The position numbers and the translations under genes were made by a program. Positions 8,806-16,487 of a stretch of 64,000 nucleotides of DNA are shown one piece after another. Positions within the stretch are counted from its first letter, which is position 1. The number at the start of each line of letters is the position of its first letter. This DNA comes from Burkholderiales bacterium (lineage in GTDB: Bacteria > Pseudomonadota > Gammaproteobacteria > Burkholderiales > Burkholderiaceae_C): positions 343,041 through 407,040 of the forward strand of contig CANJJE010000002.1 of assembly GCA_947474755.1 (NCBI GenBank). Reading direction: 5' to 3'. The notes below the pieces were generated by a model. It was not told the DNA's origin, did not search any database, and saw nothing but the letters and a program-made list of their open reading frames with translations.

Positions 8806-10014
8806 TCATGTGGCGATCCTCACGCCTTGCAAGGCGGGCGAGCTGGCCTCGATCTCGCGAGCGATGCGATCGAAGCGTGCGCGCAGCACAGCGTGGTAGC
8901 GCGGGTCATCGAGCAGGAAGGCGTCATGGCCGTGCGGTGCGGCGATCTCGGCATAGCTGACGTCAAGCCGGTCGTCGAGCAGCGCCTTGACGATCTCGCG
9001 CGAGCGGCTCGGTGAGAAGCGCCAGTCGGTGGTGAAGCTGATGATCTGGAACTTGGCCGTGGCCGAGGCGAAGGCCGCAGACAGATCGCCGCCGTGATCG
9101 CGCGCGGGATCGAAGTAGTCGAGCACCCGGGTGATCAGGAGGTAGCTGTTCGCGTCGAAATACTCGCTGAATTTGTCGCCCTGGTGGCGAAGGTAGCTCT
9201 CGATCTCGAACTCGATGTCCTGCGTGGTGTAGCGGGGTGCGTCGCCAGGGGGGGCGTCGGCCCCGAGCGCCGCGCGCAGAGTACGACCGAACTTGGCGTC
9301 CATCGTGTCGTCACTCAGGTAGGTGATGTGGCCGATCATCCGCGCCACCCGCAGGCCGCGCTTGGGCACTGTGCCGTGGGCCAGGTAGTGGCCGCCGTGG
9401 AAATCAGGGTCGGTGACGATGGCGCGTCGCGCGACCTCGTTGAAGGCGATGTTCTGCGCCGACAGGTTGGGTGCGGTGGCAATTGCGATGCAGTGCCGCA
9501 GCCGCTGGGGGTAGCGCATCGACCAGCACAGCGCCTGCATGCCGCCCAGACTGCCGCCGATTACTGCGGCGAGTGTCGTGATGCCCAGCGCGTCGCACAG
9601 CCTGGCCTGCGCATCGACCCAGTCCTCGACGGTGACCACCGGGAAGTCGGCGCCGTAAGGCTGCCGTGTCGCCGGATTGAGGTGCGTCGGGCCGGTCGAG
9701 CCGAAGCAGGAGCCAGGATTGTTGACCCCGATGACGAAGAAGCGGTCGGTGTCCAGCGGCTTGCCCGGGCCGATCAGGTTGTCCCACCAGCCCGTGTTTT
9801 TCGGATCACCCTCGTATCGGCCTGCGACGTGATGACTGGCGTTCAGCGCATGGCATACCAGTACCGCGTTGCTGCGCGCAGCATTCAGCGTGCCGTAGGT
9901 TTCATAAGTCAGCTCGTAGTCGCGCAGAATCGCCCCACTGCGCAGGGGCAGCGCTTGCGCAAACGCCATCGATTGCGGGAAAACGAGACCCAGGGCGTCT
10001 AGGGATGAACTCAT
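8806..10014 (-). CDS. metX: Homoserine O-acyltransferase MetX
   Basis: An alpha/beta-hydrolase enzyme that acylates L-homoserine in methionine synthesis. The 402-residue protein has the nucleophile serine S155 in [10 protein letters not shown], the oxyanion segment [24 protein letters not shown], and the acid and histidine in [12 protein letters not shown] near the C-terminus. Whether it uses acetyl- or succinyl-CoA cannot be decided by eye. metW follows. Upstream lie a SAM-II riboswitch and a short open frame whose stop overlaps the metX ATG. The ATG at 10014 has no clear ribosome binding site, which fits control by the leader. Confidence 0.95.
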   Translation of the reverse strand: MSSSLDALGLVFPQSMAFAQALPLRSGAILRDYELTYETYGTLNAARSNAVLVCHALNASHHVAGRYEGDPKNTGWWDNLIGPGKPLDTDRFFVIGVNNPGSCFGSTGPTHLNPATRQPYGADFPVVTVEDWVDAQARLCDALGITTLAAVIGGSLGGMQALCWSMRYPQRLRHCIAIATAPNLSAQNIAFNEVARRAIVTDPDFHGGHYLAHGTVPKRGLRVARMIGHITYLSDDTMDAKFGRTLRAALGADAPPGDAPRYTTQDIEFEIESYLRHQGDKFSEYFDANSYLLITRVLDYFDPARDHGGDLSAAFASATAKFQIISFTTDWRFSPSRSREIVKALLDDRLDVSYAEIAAPHGHDAFLLDDPRYHAVLRARFDRIAREIEASSPALQGVRIAT

Positions 10015-10056
10015 CGATGAGCTGCGCAGGCCGTCGGCGTGGCGTGCAATTGCATG
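10011..10056 (-). other. Possible 14-codon leader ORF overlapping the metX start
   Basis: An ATG at 10056 opens a 14-codon frame ([14 protein letters not shown]) that stops with TGA inside the metX start (ATGA overlap). It begins about 30 bases after the riboswitch. No strong ribosome binding site precedes it, and a TTG further up in the same frame directly abuts an AGGA. It may couple translation into metX, or be chance. Confidence 0.3.
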
Positions 10057-10086
10057 GTGATGGTATGACGGGATCTGTCCGCCAAT

Positions 10087-10139
10087 CCTGTGTTTAGCTG
10101 GGTTTGTAGAGCGCCCGCAAGCTGGAGCAAATCAGCGCT
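10087..10139 (-). promoter_or_regulatory. SAM-II riboswitch upstream of metX
   Basis: The transcript leader matches the compact SAM-II (metX/metA) aptamer block by block. It has a P1 arm AGCGC, then the conserved TGATTT, a variable CC-containing loop, CTTGC-GG-GCGCT closing P1, an A-rich linker with CAAA, and the invariant AGCTAAA followed by CACAGG. The 3' tail would pair back into the loop to form the pseudoknot. SAM-II switches lower translation of methionine genes when SAM is plentiful. Position directly upstream of metX-metW on the sense strand supports the call strongly. Confidence 0.87.
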
Positions 10140-10146
10140 GTTTATC

Positions 10147-10152
10147 ATTCTA
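10147..10152 (-). promoter_or_regulatory. -10 element of the metX promoter
   Basis: TAGAAT (five of six matches to TATAAT) ends 7 bases before the first base of the SAM-II P1 stem, so transcription would start at the aptamer's first base. No good -35 hexamer is seen at 16-18 bases. The positional fit with the aptamer is the main support. Confidence 0.6.
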
Positions 10153-10271
10153 GCGAGCGGGTTCCTCCGGCCGATGGCGAGCCCTGGCGACGATGGCTTT
10201 CGCGATGGGCCCTGATTACGTGAACGAGGAACATGCCGCTCCAGCGGCCTGAGTTCTACAGGAATGAAGCG

Positions 10272-11831
10272 ATGAGCCTGGGTTTGCCCGCAGCGCGAGA
10301 CAAGCAAGTGGCACTGTCACTCGGCGATTCGCTCGACCGCGGGGGGGCGTCGCTGCCGCCGGATCGGCGGCGGATTGCCTTCACCGGCGTCGGGGTGGCG
10401 ATCGGGCTGGTGCTGTTTGCAATCGTCTGGCTGAGCGTGCTCGCGCTCACCAGCTTTTCTCCGCCAGTCGACAACATCGAGCAACTGACGTGGGTGCGTT
10501 CGCTGGAATGGGGCTACTACAAGCATCCACCGCTCCCGACGTGGCTGATCTGGTTGCCCGTGAAGCTTTTCGGCCTTTCTGCCTGGACCAGTTATGGCAT
10601 GGGTGCTGCGATGACGCTGGGCGCCCTGGCGATCATGTGGCGCCTGCTCGTCGATCTGCGCGGCGCGGCCTATGCCGGCCTGGCGCTGCTGGCTGCGCTG
10701 TGCATCACCTACTACAACGGCAGGCTGAACTACTACAACCACAACATCGTTCTGATGTTCATCGCGACGGCAAGCGCTGCGCTGTGCTGGCGGGCGTTCG
10801 CCACCAGGCAGTTGCGTTGGTGGATCGCACTGGGCTTTGCAATCGGGCTGGGCCTGCTGTCGAAGTACCAGACCGCGGTGACCGTCGCATCGGTGCTGGC
10901 GTTCGCATTACATCAGCGGGCATGGCGCGACCCCAAGCATCGTGTTGGCTTGCTGTGCGCGACGCTGTTGGCGCTGCTCATGGTTACGCCGCACATCGAA
11001 TGGTTGCGCGGACACGACTTCGGGCCGATCGAATATGCAGAGGCCACGTCGATCGGCAAGAGCCTGGATGCCTTGGCGCGGCTCAACAACTCCTTGCGCT
11101 GGCTGGTTGATCAGCTGCTCAACCGGGGGCTTCCGGCATTCGCACTGCTGGGGGTCGCCGCCCTGACATTGCGCAAGCTCAATCGGGTGACACCAGCCCA
11201 ACAGATGCCACAGGCCTCACCGCGCCGAGACCCCGCGAAGGCCTTGATCTACGCCTGGGGCGTGTTGCCCTTGTGTTTCATGCTGTTGGTCGGCGTTGCC
11301 ACAGGTGCCGAATTGCCCTTGCACTGGGGAACGCCCTTCCTGCTGTTCGCAGTGCCTGCCGTGATGGAGTTGAAACCGCGCCGATTCTGGGATCGCGCGG
11401 ACCTTTCGAGGGTCTTGTGCGCATTCCTGATCATCCAGGCCCTGATGATGTCCAGGGAATTCGTCACGTCGCCAAACGGGATTTCCGCATTGGCCTCCAA
11501 CCATTGGCGCGACTTCAATTCGCAGGAGTTTGAGCAGAGCCTCGCCGAGGCGGCCCGTACCAAGTTGCGAGGCCCGGTGCGTATCGTGATCGGCAAGAAG
11601 CAATTGGCCCAGACCTTGGCCTTGCAGTTGCCGGAGCGGCCCCTGGTCCTGATCGACGGCAGCTTCGACATCAGCCCCTGGTTGGACCGTGATGCCGTGG
11701 CGCGCTGTGGCGCGGTGGAACTGGGGCCCACGGCGACCCTGCAGGGCGGGGTACCCGTCGGACCCGTGCTGCCGGGAATGTCCTGGCGTGTTCTGATGCC
11801 TCGTGAAGGGGCGGCGCCATGCTCGCTATGA
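10272..11831 (+). CDS. ArnT-like family 39 glycosyltransferase (GT-C, polyprenyl-phosphate-sugar dependent)
   Basis: A polytopic membrane protein of 519 residues with about ten or more hydrophobic segments. After the first helix comes the periplasmic loop typical of GT39/PMT enzymes (PPVDNIEQLTWVRSLEWGYY, then KHPPLPTW). Such proteins move a sugar from a polyprenyl carrier to lipid A or protein on the periplasmic face. I use the ATG at 10272 because AGGAA lies 7 bases upstream; the ATG at 10233 is open but has its GAGGA too close. Next come a DPM1-like transferase and a ChbG-type deacetylase, giving a lipid A decoration gene set. Family is firm; acceptor and sugar are inferred. Confidence 0.85.
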   Translation: MSLGLPAARDKQVALSLGDSLDRGGASLPPDRRRIAFTGVGVAIGLVLFAIVWLSVLALTSFSPPVDNIEQLTWVRSLEWGYYKHPPLPTWLIWLPVKLFGLSAWTSYGMGAAMTLGALAIMWRLLVDLRGAAYAGLALLAALCITYYNGRLNYYNHNIVLMFIATASAALCWRAFATRQLRWWIALGFAIGLGLLSKYQTAVTVASVLAFALHQRAWRDPKHRVGLLCATLLALLMVTPHIEWLRGHDFGPIEYAEATSIGKSLDALARLNNSLRWLVDQLLNRGLPAFALLGVAALTLRKLNRVTPAQQMPQASPRRDPAKALIYAWGVLPLCFMLLVGVATGAELPLHWGTPFLLFAVPAVMELKPRRFWDRADLSRVLCAFLIIQALMMSREFVTSPNGISALASNHWRDFNSQEFEQSLAEAARTKLRGPVRIVIGKKQLAQTLALQLPERPLVLIDGSFDISPWLDRDAVARCGAVELGPTATLQGGVPVGPVLPGMSWRVLMPREGAAPCSL

Positions 11832-11892
11832 GCTTGTCAAGCGGCGCATCGAGCCACGAGCTCGCCGTGAAAGCAGCCTTGCAAAGGTCTCC

Positions 11893-12981
11893 ATGAATCG
11901 CTCCCGAGCGCAGAACGATGTTGCTGGAGACTGGTCCGCGCCCAACGCGCCGATGTCTGCCGTGAGCCGCACCTCAGCTTGCGCTTCACCTCAGGCGGAC
12001 CTGACCGCGCAGCGCCGCCGTCCGCCGGCCATTTCCTGCGTCATTCCTTGCCACAACGAAGAGCAGAACCTGGGCCGGCTTCTCCCGATGCTCAGCGAGG
12101 CCCTGACCGATTGCAGCCCTTCTTGGGAAGTCATCGTGGTCGACGATGGCAGCACCGACTCCACGCCATTGACCTTGTCAAGATGGGCTCAGACTCCGGG
12201 CTTCCGCGTCATTCAGCTGTCGCGCAACTTCGGCAAGGAAGCCGCGCTGACAGCCGGGTTGCAGGCCTGCGCGGGTGAAGTCGTCGTGATGATGGATGCC
12301 GATATGCAGCATCCCCCCGCGCTCATTGCGACCTTCATTCAACGCTGGCAGGAAGGCCACGACGTTGTCTATGCCAGCAGGATGGGTCGAGGGGATGAAA
12401 GCTGGCTCAAGCGACACGGCGCAGGTTTGTTCTACGCCTTGATCAATGCCAGCGCTCGCTTCAAGGTGCGCCCTGATGCTGGAGACTTTCGGTTGATGGA
12501 TCGCAAGGTCGTCGACGCGCTTCTCTCGTTGCCGGAGCGAAACCGGTTCATGAAGGGCCTTTATGCCTGGGTGGGATTCGACGGAGTCGCTGTTCCCTAC
12601 GTGCCTGACTCGCGTGCGCACGGCCTGAGTCGTTTCAATCCCTTGCGCCTGATCGGCTTGTCTCTGGACGGCTTGACCGCCTTCACCACCTGGCCCTTGC
12701 GAGTGGTCAGCGCGCTTGGCTTCACGCTGGCGCTGCTGTCGTTCGTCTACGGCGGCTATCTGACCGCGGTTTATTTTCTCTACGGACACGATGTCAGCGG
12801 CTGGACCACGATCGTCGTGGGCATGATGCTTTTGTCCGGCATCCAGCTGCTCTCGCTCGGGGTCGTCGGCGAGTACATCGCCCGCATATTTGCTGAAGTC
12901 AAGGGCAGACCCTTGTTTGTCGTCAAGCGCGATATCGGGCACGGCCTGGATACCCCCGAACGGCGCAACGCTCAACAGTGA
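11893..12981 (+). CDS. Polyprenyl-phosphate glycosyltransferase (GT2, DPM1/ArnC/GtrB-like)
   Basis: A 362-residue enzyme with a GT-A domain and two C-terminal membrane helices. Motifs are SCVIPCHNEEQNLGRLL, VIVVDDGSTDST, LSRNFGKEAALTAGL, and the metal site MMDADMQHPP; the helices follow at about GFTLALLSFVYGGYL and VVGMMLLSGIQLLSLGVVGE. It should load a sugar from a UDP donor onto undecaprenyl phosphate on the cytoplasmic face. The ATG at 11893 is chosen for the AAAGG five bases upstream; longer starts overlap the previous gene. The next gene, a deacetylase, overlaps it by 4 bp (GTGA). Confidence 0.9.
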   Translation: MNRSRAQNDVAGDWSAPNAPMSAVSRTSACASPQADLTAQRRRPPAISCVIPCHNEEQNLGRLLPMLSEALTDCSPSWEVIVVDDGSTDSTPLTLSRWAQTPGFRVIQLSRNFGKEAALTAGLQACAGEVVVMMDADMQHPPALIATFIQRWQEGHDVVYASRMGRGDESWLKRHGAGLFYALINASARFKVRPDAGDFRLMDRKVVDALLSLPERNRFMKGLYAWVGFDGVAVPYVPDSRAHGLSRFNPLRLIGLSLDGLTAFTTWPLRVVSALGFTLALLSFVYGGYLTAVYFLYGHDVSGWTTIVVGMMLLSGIQLLSLGVVGEYIARIFAEVKGRPLFVVKRDIGHGLDTPERRNAQQ

Positions 12982-13886
12982 ATGACGATGTCCCATCGGC
13001 TCGCGGCCAAGAGCAGCCACGCCTGGCGGCGCCTGCTTTGCTGCCGGCGCTGCCTCGGGTCTGCGTGTGTGTCGATGACTTCGGTCTGCATTCAGGCATT
13101 GACGGTGCGGCTCTGCGCCTCGCCGACATGCGGCGCGTTCATGCGATCAGCTGCCTCGTAGGCGGGAAGTCGTGGATCGCGTCGAGCTCATCGCTGCGTG
13201 AGTTCAACCCGGATGACCTCGATATCGGCCTCCATCTGGATTTCACCGAAGCGCCCCTTCTCGGGGGGTCACGCCGCTCGCTGCGCGAACTGATCGTGGC
13301 GAGTCACCTGCGGTTGCTTGATCGTCAGGTCATCCGGGCTGAGATTCGGGCGCAATTCGACGCATTCGAGCAGTTCATGGGCCACGCCCCGGCATACGTC
13401 GATGGGCACCAGCATGTGCATCAGCTGCCGGTGGTGCGCGGTGAACTCTTGTCGGAGTTGGAAGCCCGCGGGTATGACACGGCGCCCTGGATCAGGTCGA
13501 CCTTCGCACCCCGCGCGCGGCGCGCTGGCTCCACAGGCTCGCCGGGGCGCTTCAAGCCGCTGGTGATCGAGGCGTTGGGCGCGCGTGGGCTGGCTGCCGC
13601 CGCGCACCGACTCGGTTATCCGCAGAACCGACACCTGCTGGGGGTGTACGACTTTCAAGGGGGGCGAGGCCGCTTTCGCCAACTGCTCGCCGGCTGGTTG
13701 CGCAGCGCCTGCGACGGCGACCTGCTGATGTGTCATCCCAGTCTCGCCACGGGTGACGCTGATCCGCTGATCGAGGCGCGTCTGGCTGAATTCGAGGTCC
13801 TTTCCAGTGCAGGGTTTGAATCCGACCTGTCTGCTGCCGGGGTGCAACTGGGCTCGATGAGCAGGATGTTCGCGCCTCGACACTGA
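12978..13886 (+). CDS. ChbG/YdjC/HpnK-family carbohydrate deacetylase (NaxD-like)
   Basis: A 302-residue YdjC-family deacetylase. Metal and catalytic motifs are visible: CVDDFGLHSGID, GLHLDFTEAP, the HQHVHQLPVV segment after DG, and LMCHPS. Family members remove acetyl groups from N-acetyl sugars; NaxD of Francisella acts on a polyprenyl-phosphate N-acetylgalactosamine, and HpnK acts in hopanoid glycoside synthesis. Coupled by a GTGA overlap to the DPM1-like transferase and next to an ArnT-like gene, it most likely frees the amine of a carrier-linked hexosamine before transfer. The start is a GTG. An HpnK role is less likely because no hopanoid genes are nearby. Confidence 0.85.
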   Translation: MNDDVPSARGQEQPRLAAPALLPALPRVCVCVDDFGLHSGIDGAALRLADMRRVHAISCLVGGKSWIASSSSLREFNPDDLDIGLHLDFTEAPLLGGSRRSLRELIVASHLRLLDRQVIRAEIRAQFDAFEQFMGHAPAYVDGHQHVHQLPVVRGELLSELEARGYDTAPWIRSTFAPRARRAGSTGSPGRFKPLVIEALGARGLAAAAHRLGYPQNRHLLGVYDFQGGRGRFRQLLAGWLRSACDGDLLMCHPSLATGDADPLIEARLAEFEVLSSAGFESDLSAAGVQLGSMSRMFAPRH

Positions 13887-14020
13887 TCGCACGGCAGCTT
13901 CGTGCCATTGGCGCGACTTGGTCGGTGTGGCAGGCCTACCGATCATCGCGCGGCCTCGCTACGATCTCTCACGCTCGTTGCGTGCGTACTGTGCCGCCAT
14001 GCGGCTTGCGAGGACGGCCC

Positions 14021-15712
14021 ATGCTCACCTGGCTTGAAAAACTGAAACGACCCCTCTCGCTACGCTACGCGGTGTGGTTCCTCTGCGCCGTCGGGCTGGT
14101 GCTGAGCCTGTCGCTGTCCGTGATGATGAAGGTCCACGGTGGCTGGGCCTGGGTATTGCCGCTGACCTTCGCGGCGCTGGTGCTGCTGGGCCTGCGCGAC
14201 ACGCTCCAGGGCACGCACTCGGTGCTGCGCAACTATCCGGTCATCGGCCATGTCCGCTACCTGTTTGAATTCATCCGGCCCGAGATCCGCCAGTACTTCA
14301 TCGAGGGCGACACCGAGGCGGCGCCTTTCTCGCGTCAGCAGCGCTCGCTGGTCTACCAGCGCGCCAAGGGTGAATCCGACAAGCGGCCGTTCGGCACCCA
14401 GTGCGATGTCGGCGCACAGGGCTACGAGTGGATCAACCATTCGATGCGGCCGACCCGCCTGCCGACGCACGATTTCCGTGTTGTCATCGGTGCCGGCCAC
14501 GACGACTCGACTCTTCTGCCCCTCGACCGTGGCACGCCCTGCACCCAGCCCTACAGCGCCAGCGTATTCAACATCTCGGCCATGAGCTTCGGCGCGCTGT
14601 CGGCCAACGCGATCCTGGCGCTGAACGCAGGTGCGAAGCGTGGCGGCTTCGCCCACGACACTGGAGAGGGCTCGATCAGCCGCTACCACCGCGGCCCCGA
14701 TCCGGAGGGTGGTGGCGACCTCATCTGGGAGATCGGCTCAGGCTACTTCGGCTGCCGAAACACGGACGGCAGCTTCAACCCCGATCTGTTCGCTGCCAAC
14801 GCCCGGTCGGCGCAGGTCAAGATGATCGAGCTGAAGCTGAGCCAGGGCGCCAAACCGGGGCATGGCGGCGTGCTGCCGGGCCCGAAGGTGACTCCCGAGA
14901 TCGCCAAGGCACGCGGCGTGCCGCCGTGGGTCGATTGCGTCAGCCCGGCCAGCCACAGCGCGTTCTCGACGCCCATCGAGATGATGCGGTTCATCGATCG
15001 ACTGCGGGCGCTGTCCGGCGGCAAGCCGGTCGGCTTCAAGCTGTGCATCGGCCACCCCTGGGAATGGTTTGCGATGGCCAAGGCGATGCTCGCCACCGGG
15101 ATCACGCCGGACTTCATCGTCGTCGATGGTGGCGAGGGCGGCACCGGCGCGGCACCGCTCGAATTCACTGACCACGTTGGCGCGCCGCTGCAGGAAGGTC
15201 TGCTGCTGGTGCACAACACCTTGGTGGGCTTGAACCTGCGGCACCGGGTCAGGATCGGCTGTGCCGGCAAGGTGGTCAGCGCCTTCGACATCGCCCGCAC
15301 GATGGCGCTCGGCGCCGACTGGTGCAACTCGGCACGCGGCTTCATGTTCGCGCTCGGCTGCATCCAGTCGCAGTCCTGCCACACAGGCGCCTGCCCCACG
15401 GGGATCAGCACGCAGGACCCGCGCCGACAGCAGGCGCTGGTCGTGCCCACCAAGGCGGACCGCGTCTACAACTTCCATCAGACGACGCTGATGGCACTGA
15501 AGGAACTGGTGCAGGCGGCCGGCCTCGATCACCCCGGTGCGATCACGGCAGCACACATCGTGCGCCGCACCAGCGATCACGAGGTCAAGCTGCTGAGCAA
15601 CCTGCTGCCGTTCATCCAGCCGGGCTCGTTGCTCGCCGGGAACCTCACGCACAGCGTGTACCGGCTCTATTGGCCGATGGCGCAGGCGGAGAGCTTCGCG
15701 GTCGCGATGTGA
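14021..15712 (+). CDS. FMN-binding glutamate-synthase-family protein, membrane anchored
   Basis: A 563-residue single-chain protein: two N-terminal membrane helices (about residues 15-32 and 40-58) and then the FMN/iron-sulfur domain of the large glutamate synthase subunit. Visible are ISAMSFGALSANAILALN, KPGHGGVLPGPKVTPEIA, DFIVVDGGEGGTGAAP, and a cysteine cluster C-x5-C-x4-C in CIQSQSCHTGACPTGIST that fits a 3Fe-4S site. The amidotransferase domain is absent, so it cannot use glutamine in the usual way; its electron donor and true reaction are unknown. The ATG at 14021 has AGGA upstream and lies directly before the first helix. Confidence 0.85.
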   Translation: MLTWLEKLKRPLSLRYAVWFLCAVGLVLSLSLSVMMKVHGGWAWVLPLTFAALVLLGLRDTLQGTHSVLRNYPVIGHVRYLFEFIRPEIRQYFIEGDTEAAPFSRQQRSLVYQRAKGESDKRPFGTQCDVGAQGYEWINHSMRPTRLPTHDFRVVIGAGHDDSTLLPLDRGTPCTQPYSASVFNISAMSFGALSANAILALNAGAKRGGFAHDTGEGSISRYHRGPDPEGGGDLIWEIGSGYFGCRNTDGSFNPDLFAANARSAQVKMIELKLSQGAKPGHGGVLPGPKVTPEIAKARGVPPWVDCVSPASHSAFSTPIEMMRFIDRLRALSGGKPVGFKLCIGHPWEWFAMAKAMLATGITPDFIVVDGGEGGTGAAPLEFTDHVGAPLQEGLLLVHNTLVGLNLRHRVRIGCAGKVVSAFDIARTMALGADWCNSARGFMFALGCIQSQSCHTGACPTGISTQDPRRQQALVVPTKADRVYNFHQTTLMALKELVQAAGLDHPGAITAAHIVRRTSDHEVKLLSNLLPFIQPGSLLAGNLTHSVYRLYWPMAQAESFAVAM

Positions 15713-15745
15713 ACTGGAGTCCTGCGCCGAAGCAGCGCAGGCGGA

Positions 15746-16366
15746 TCAGGCTGTCGGTGGCTGGCTGTCAATGAAGCTCTGTCGGGCATTCAGCTTGTCC
15801 GACAGCCGCACCAGATTCGGGTACGGGCCGCGCCAGTCGATCTGCGGGAAGCGGTAGTCCAGGTACGACAGCGCGCAACCGACGGCGACGTCGGCCAGTG
15901 TGAGGTGGGTCCCGTTGCAGCACCAGAGCTTGTCGGCCAGGCCCGCGCTCATCGCGGCCAGTGCGGTGTGGACCTTGGCAAATTGGCGCTCGACCCAGGC
16001 ATTGCTTCGTTCGCCGTCCCTGCGGCCGACCCAGGTCAGCTCCAGGCGCGCAGCCACGCCAGCATCGAGCACGCCGTCGGCCAAGGCCTCCCATGTGCGC
16101 ACTTCGGCGCGTTCGCGCCCGCGCTCCGGGATCAGTCGACCGACTGGCGACAGGGTGTCGACATACTCGACGATGACCCGCGAATCGAACACGGCTTCGC
16201 CGCCTTCCATCACGAGACAGGGCACCTTGCCCAGCGGATTTGCGGCCAGGATGGTGTCGCGCGCCCAGACATCTTCCAGTTCGAATTGGTAGTCGAGCTT
16301 CTTTTCAGCCAGCACGATGCGCACCTTGCGCACATAGGGGCTGGTCAGCGAGCCGATGAGTTTCAT
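15746..16366 (-). CDS. Glutathione S-transferase family protein
   Basis: A 206-residue cytosolic GST. The thioredoxin-like N-domain has LTSPYVRKVRIVLAEKKLDY with Ser8 or Tyr11-type catalytic region, the cis-proline in GKVPCLV and the ESR-like FDSRVIVEYVD that holds the glutathione gamma-glutamyl group. The all-helical C-domain contains LTLADVAVGCALSYLDYRFP. It resembles the YibF-type GSTs of unknown substrate. A TAGAAT -10 element lies 64 bases upstream. It is convergent with the glutamate-synthase-like gene and downstream of codA. Confidence 0.88.
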   Translation of the reverse strand: MKLIGSLTSPYVRKVRIVLAEKKLDYQFELEDVWARDTILAANPLGKVPCLVMEGGEAVFDSRVIVEYVDTLSPVGRLIPERGRERAEVRTWEALADGVLDAGVAARLELTWVGRRDGERSNAWVERQFAKVHTALAAMSAGLADKLWCCNGTHLTLADVAVGCALSYLDYRFPQIDWRGPYPNLVRLSDKLNARQSFIDSQPPTA

Positions 16367-16429
16367 GTCGGAGTGCGTTCAGCGAGTCGCCGAAGTCGGA
16401 GTGAGTCGGTGCAACAAATTGCAAAAATC

Positions 16430-16435
16430 ATTCTA
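16430..16435 (-). promoter_or_regulatory. Likely -10 element of the GST gene
   Basis: TAGAATGAT in an AT-rich stretch, 64 bases before the GST start. The same TAGAAT core recurs before metX, argS and lptA in this window. The -35 side is weak. Confidence 0.45.
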
Positions 16436-16454
16436 ACGAGGCGTTTTTTCGTTG

Positions 16455-16475
16455 CAGGGTGTTCGCATCACCCTG
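16455..16475 (-). terminator. Hairpin after codA
   Basis: Perfect 7-bp inverted repeat CAGGGTG / CACCCTG with a 7-base loop, 12 bases after the codA stop. It would end the URC/codA operon before the GST promoter. There is no T-run after it on the minus strand, so termination strength is uncertain. Confidence 0.5.
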
Positions 16476-16487
16476 AAGACCAAGGGC

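Noticed and set aside
12978..13886. The deacetylase as HpnK of hopanoid synthesis
   Set aside because: No squalene-hopene cyclase, HpnI/J/H or other hopanoid gene lies nearby, and the ArnT-like partner favours lipid A.
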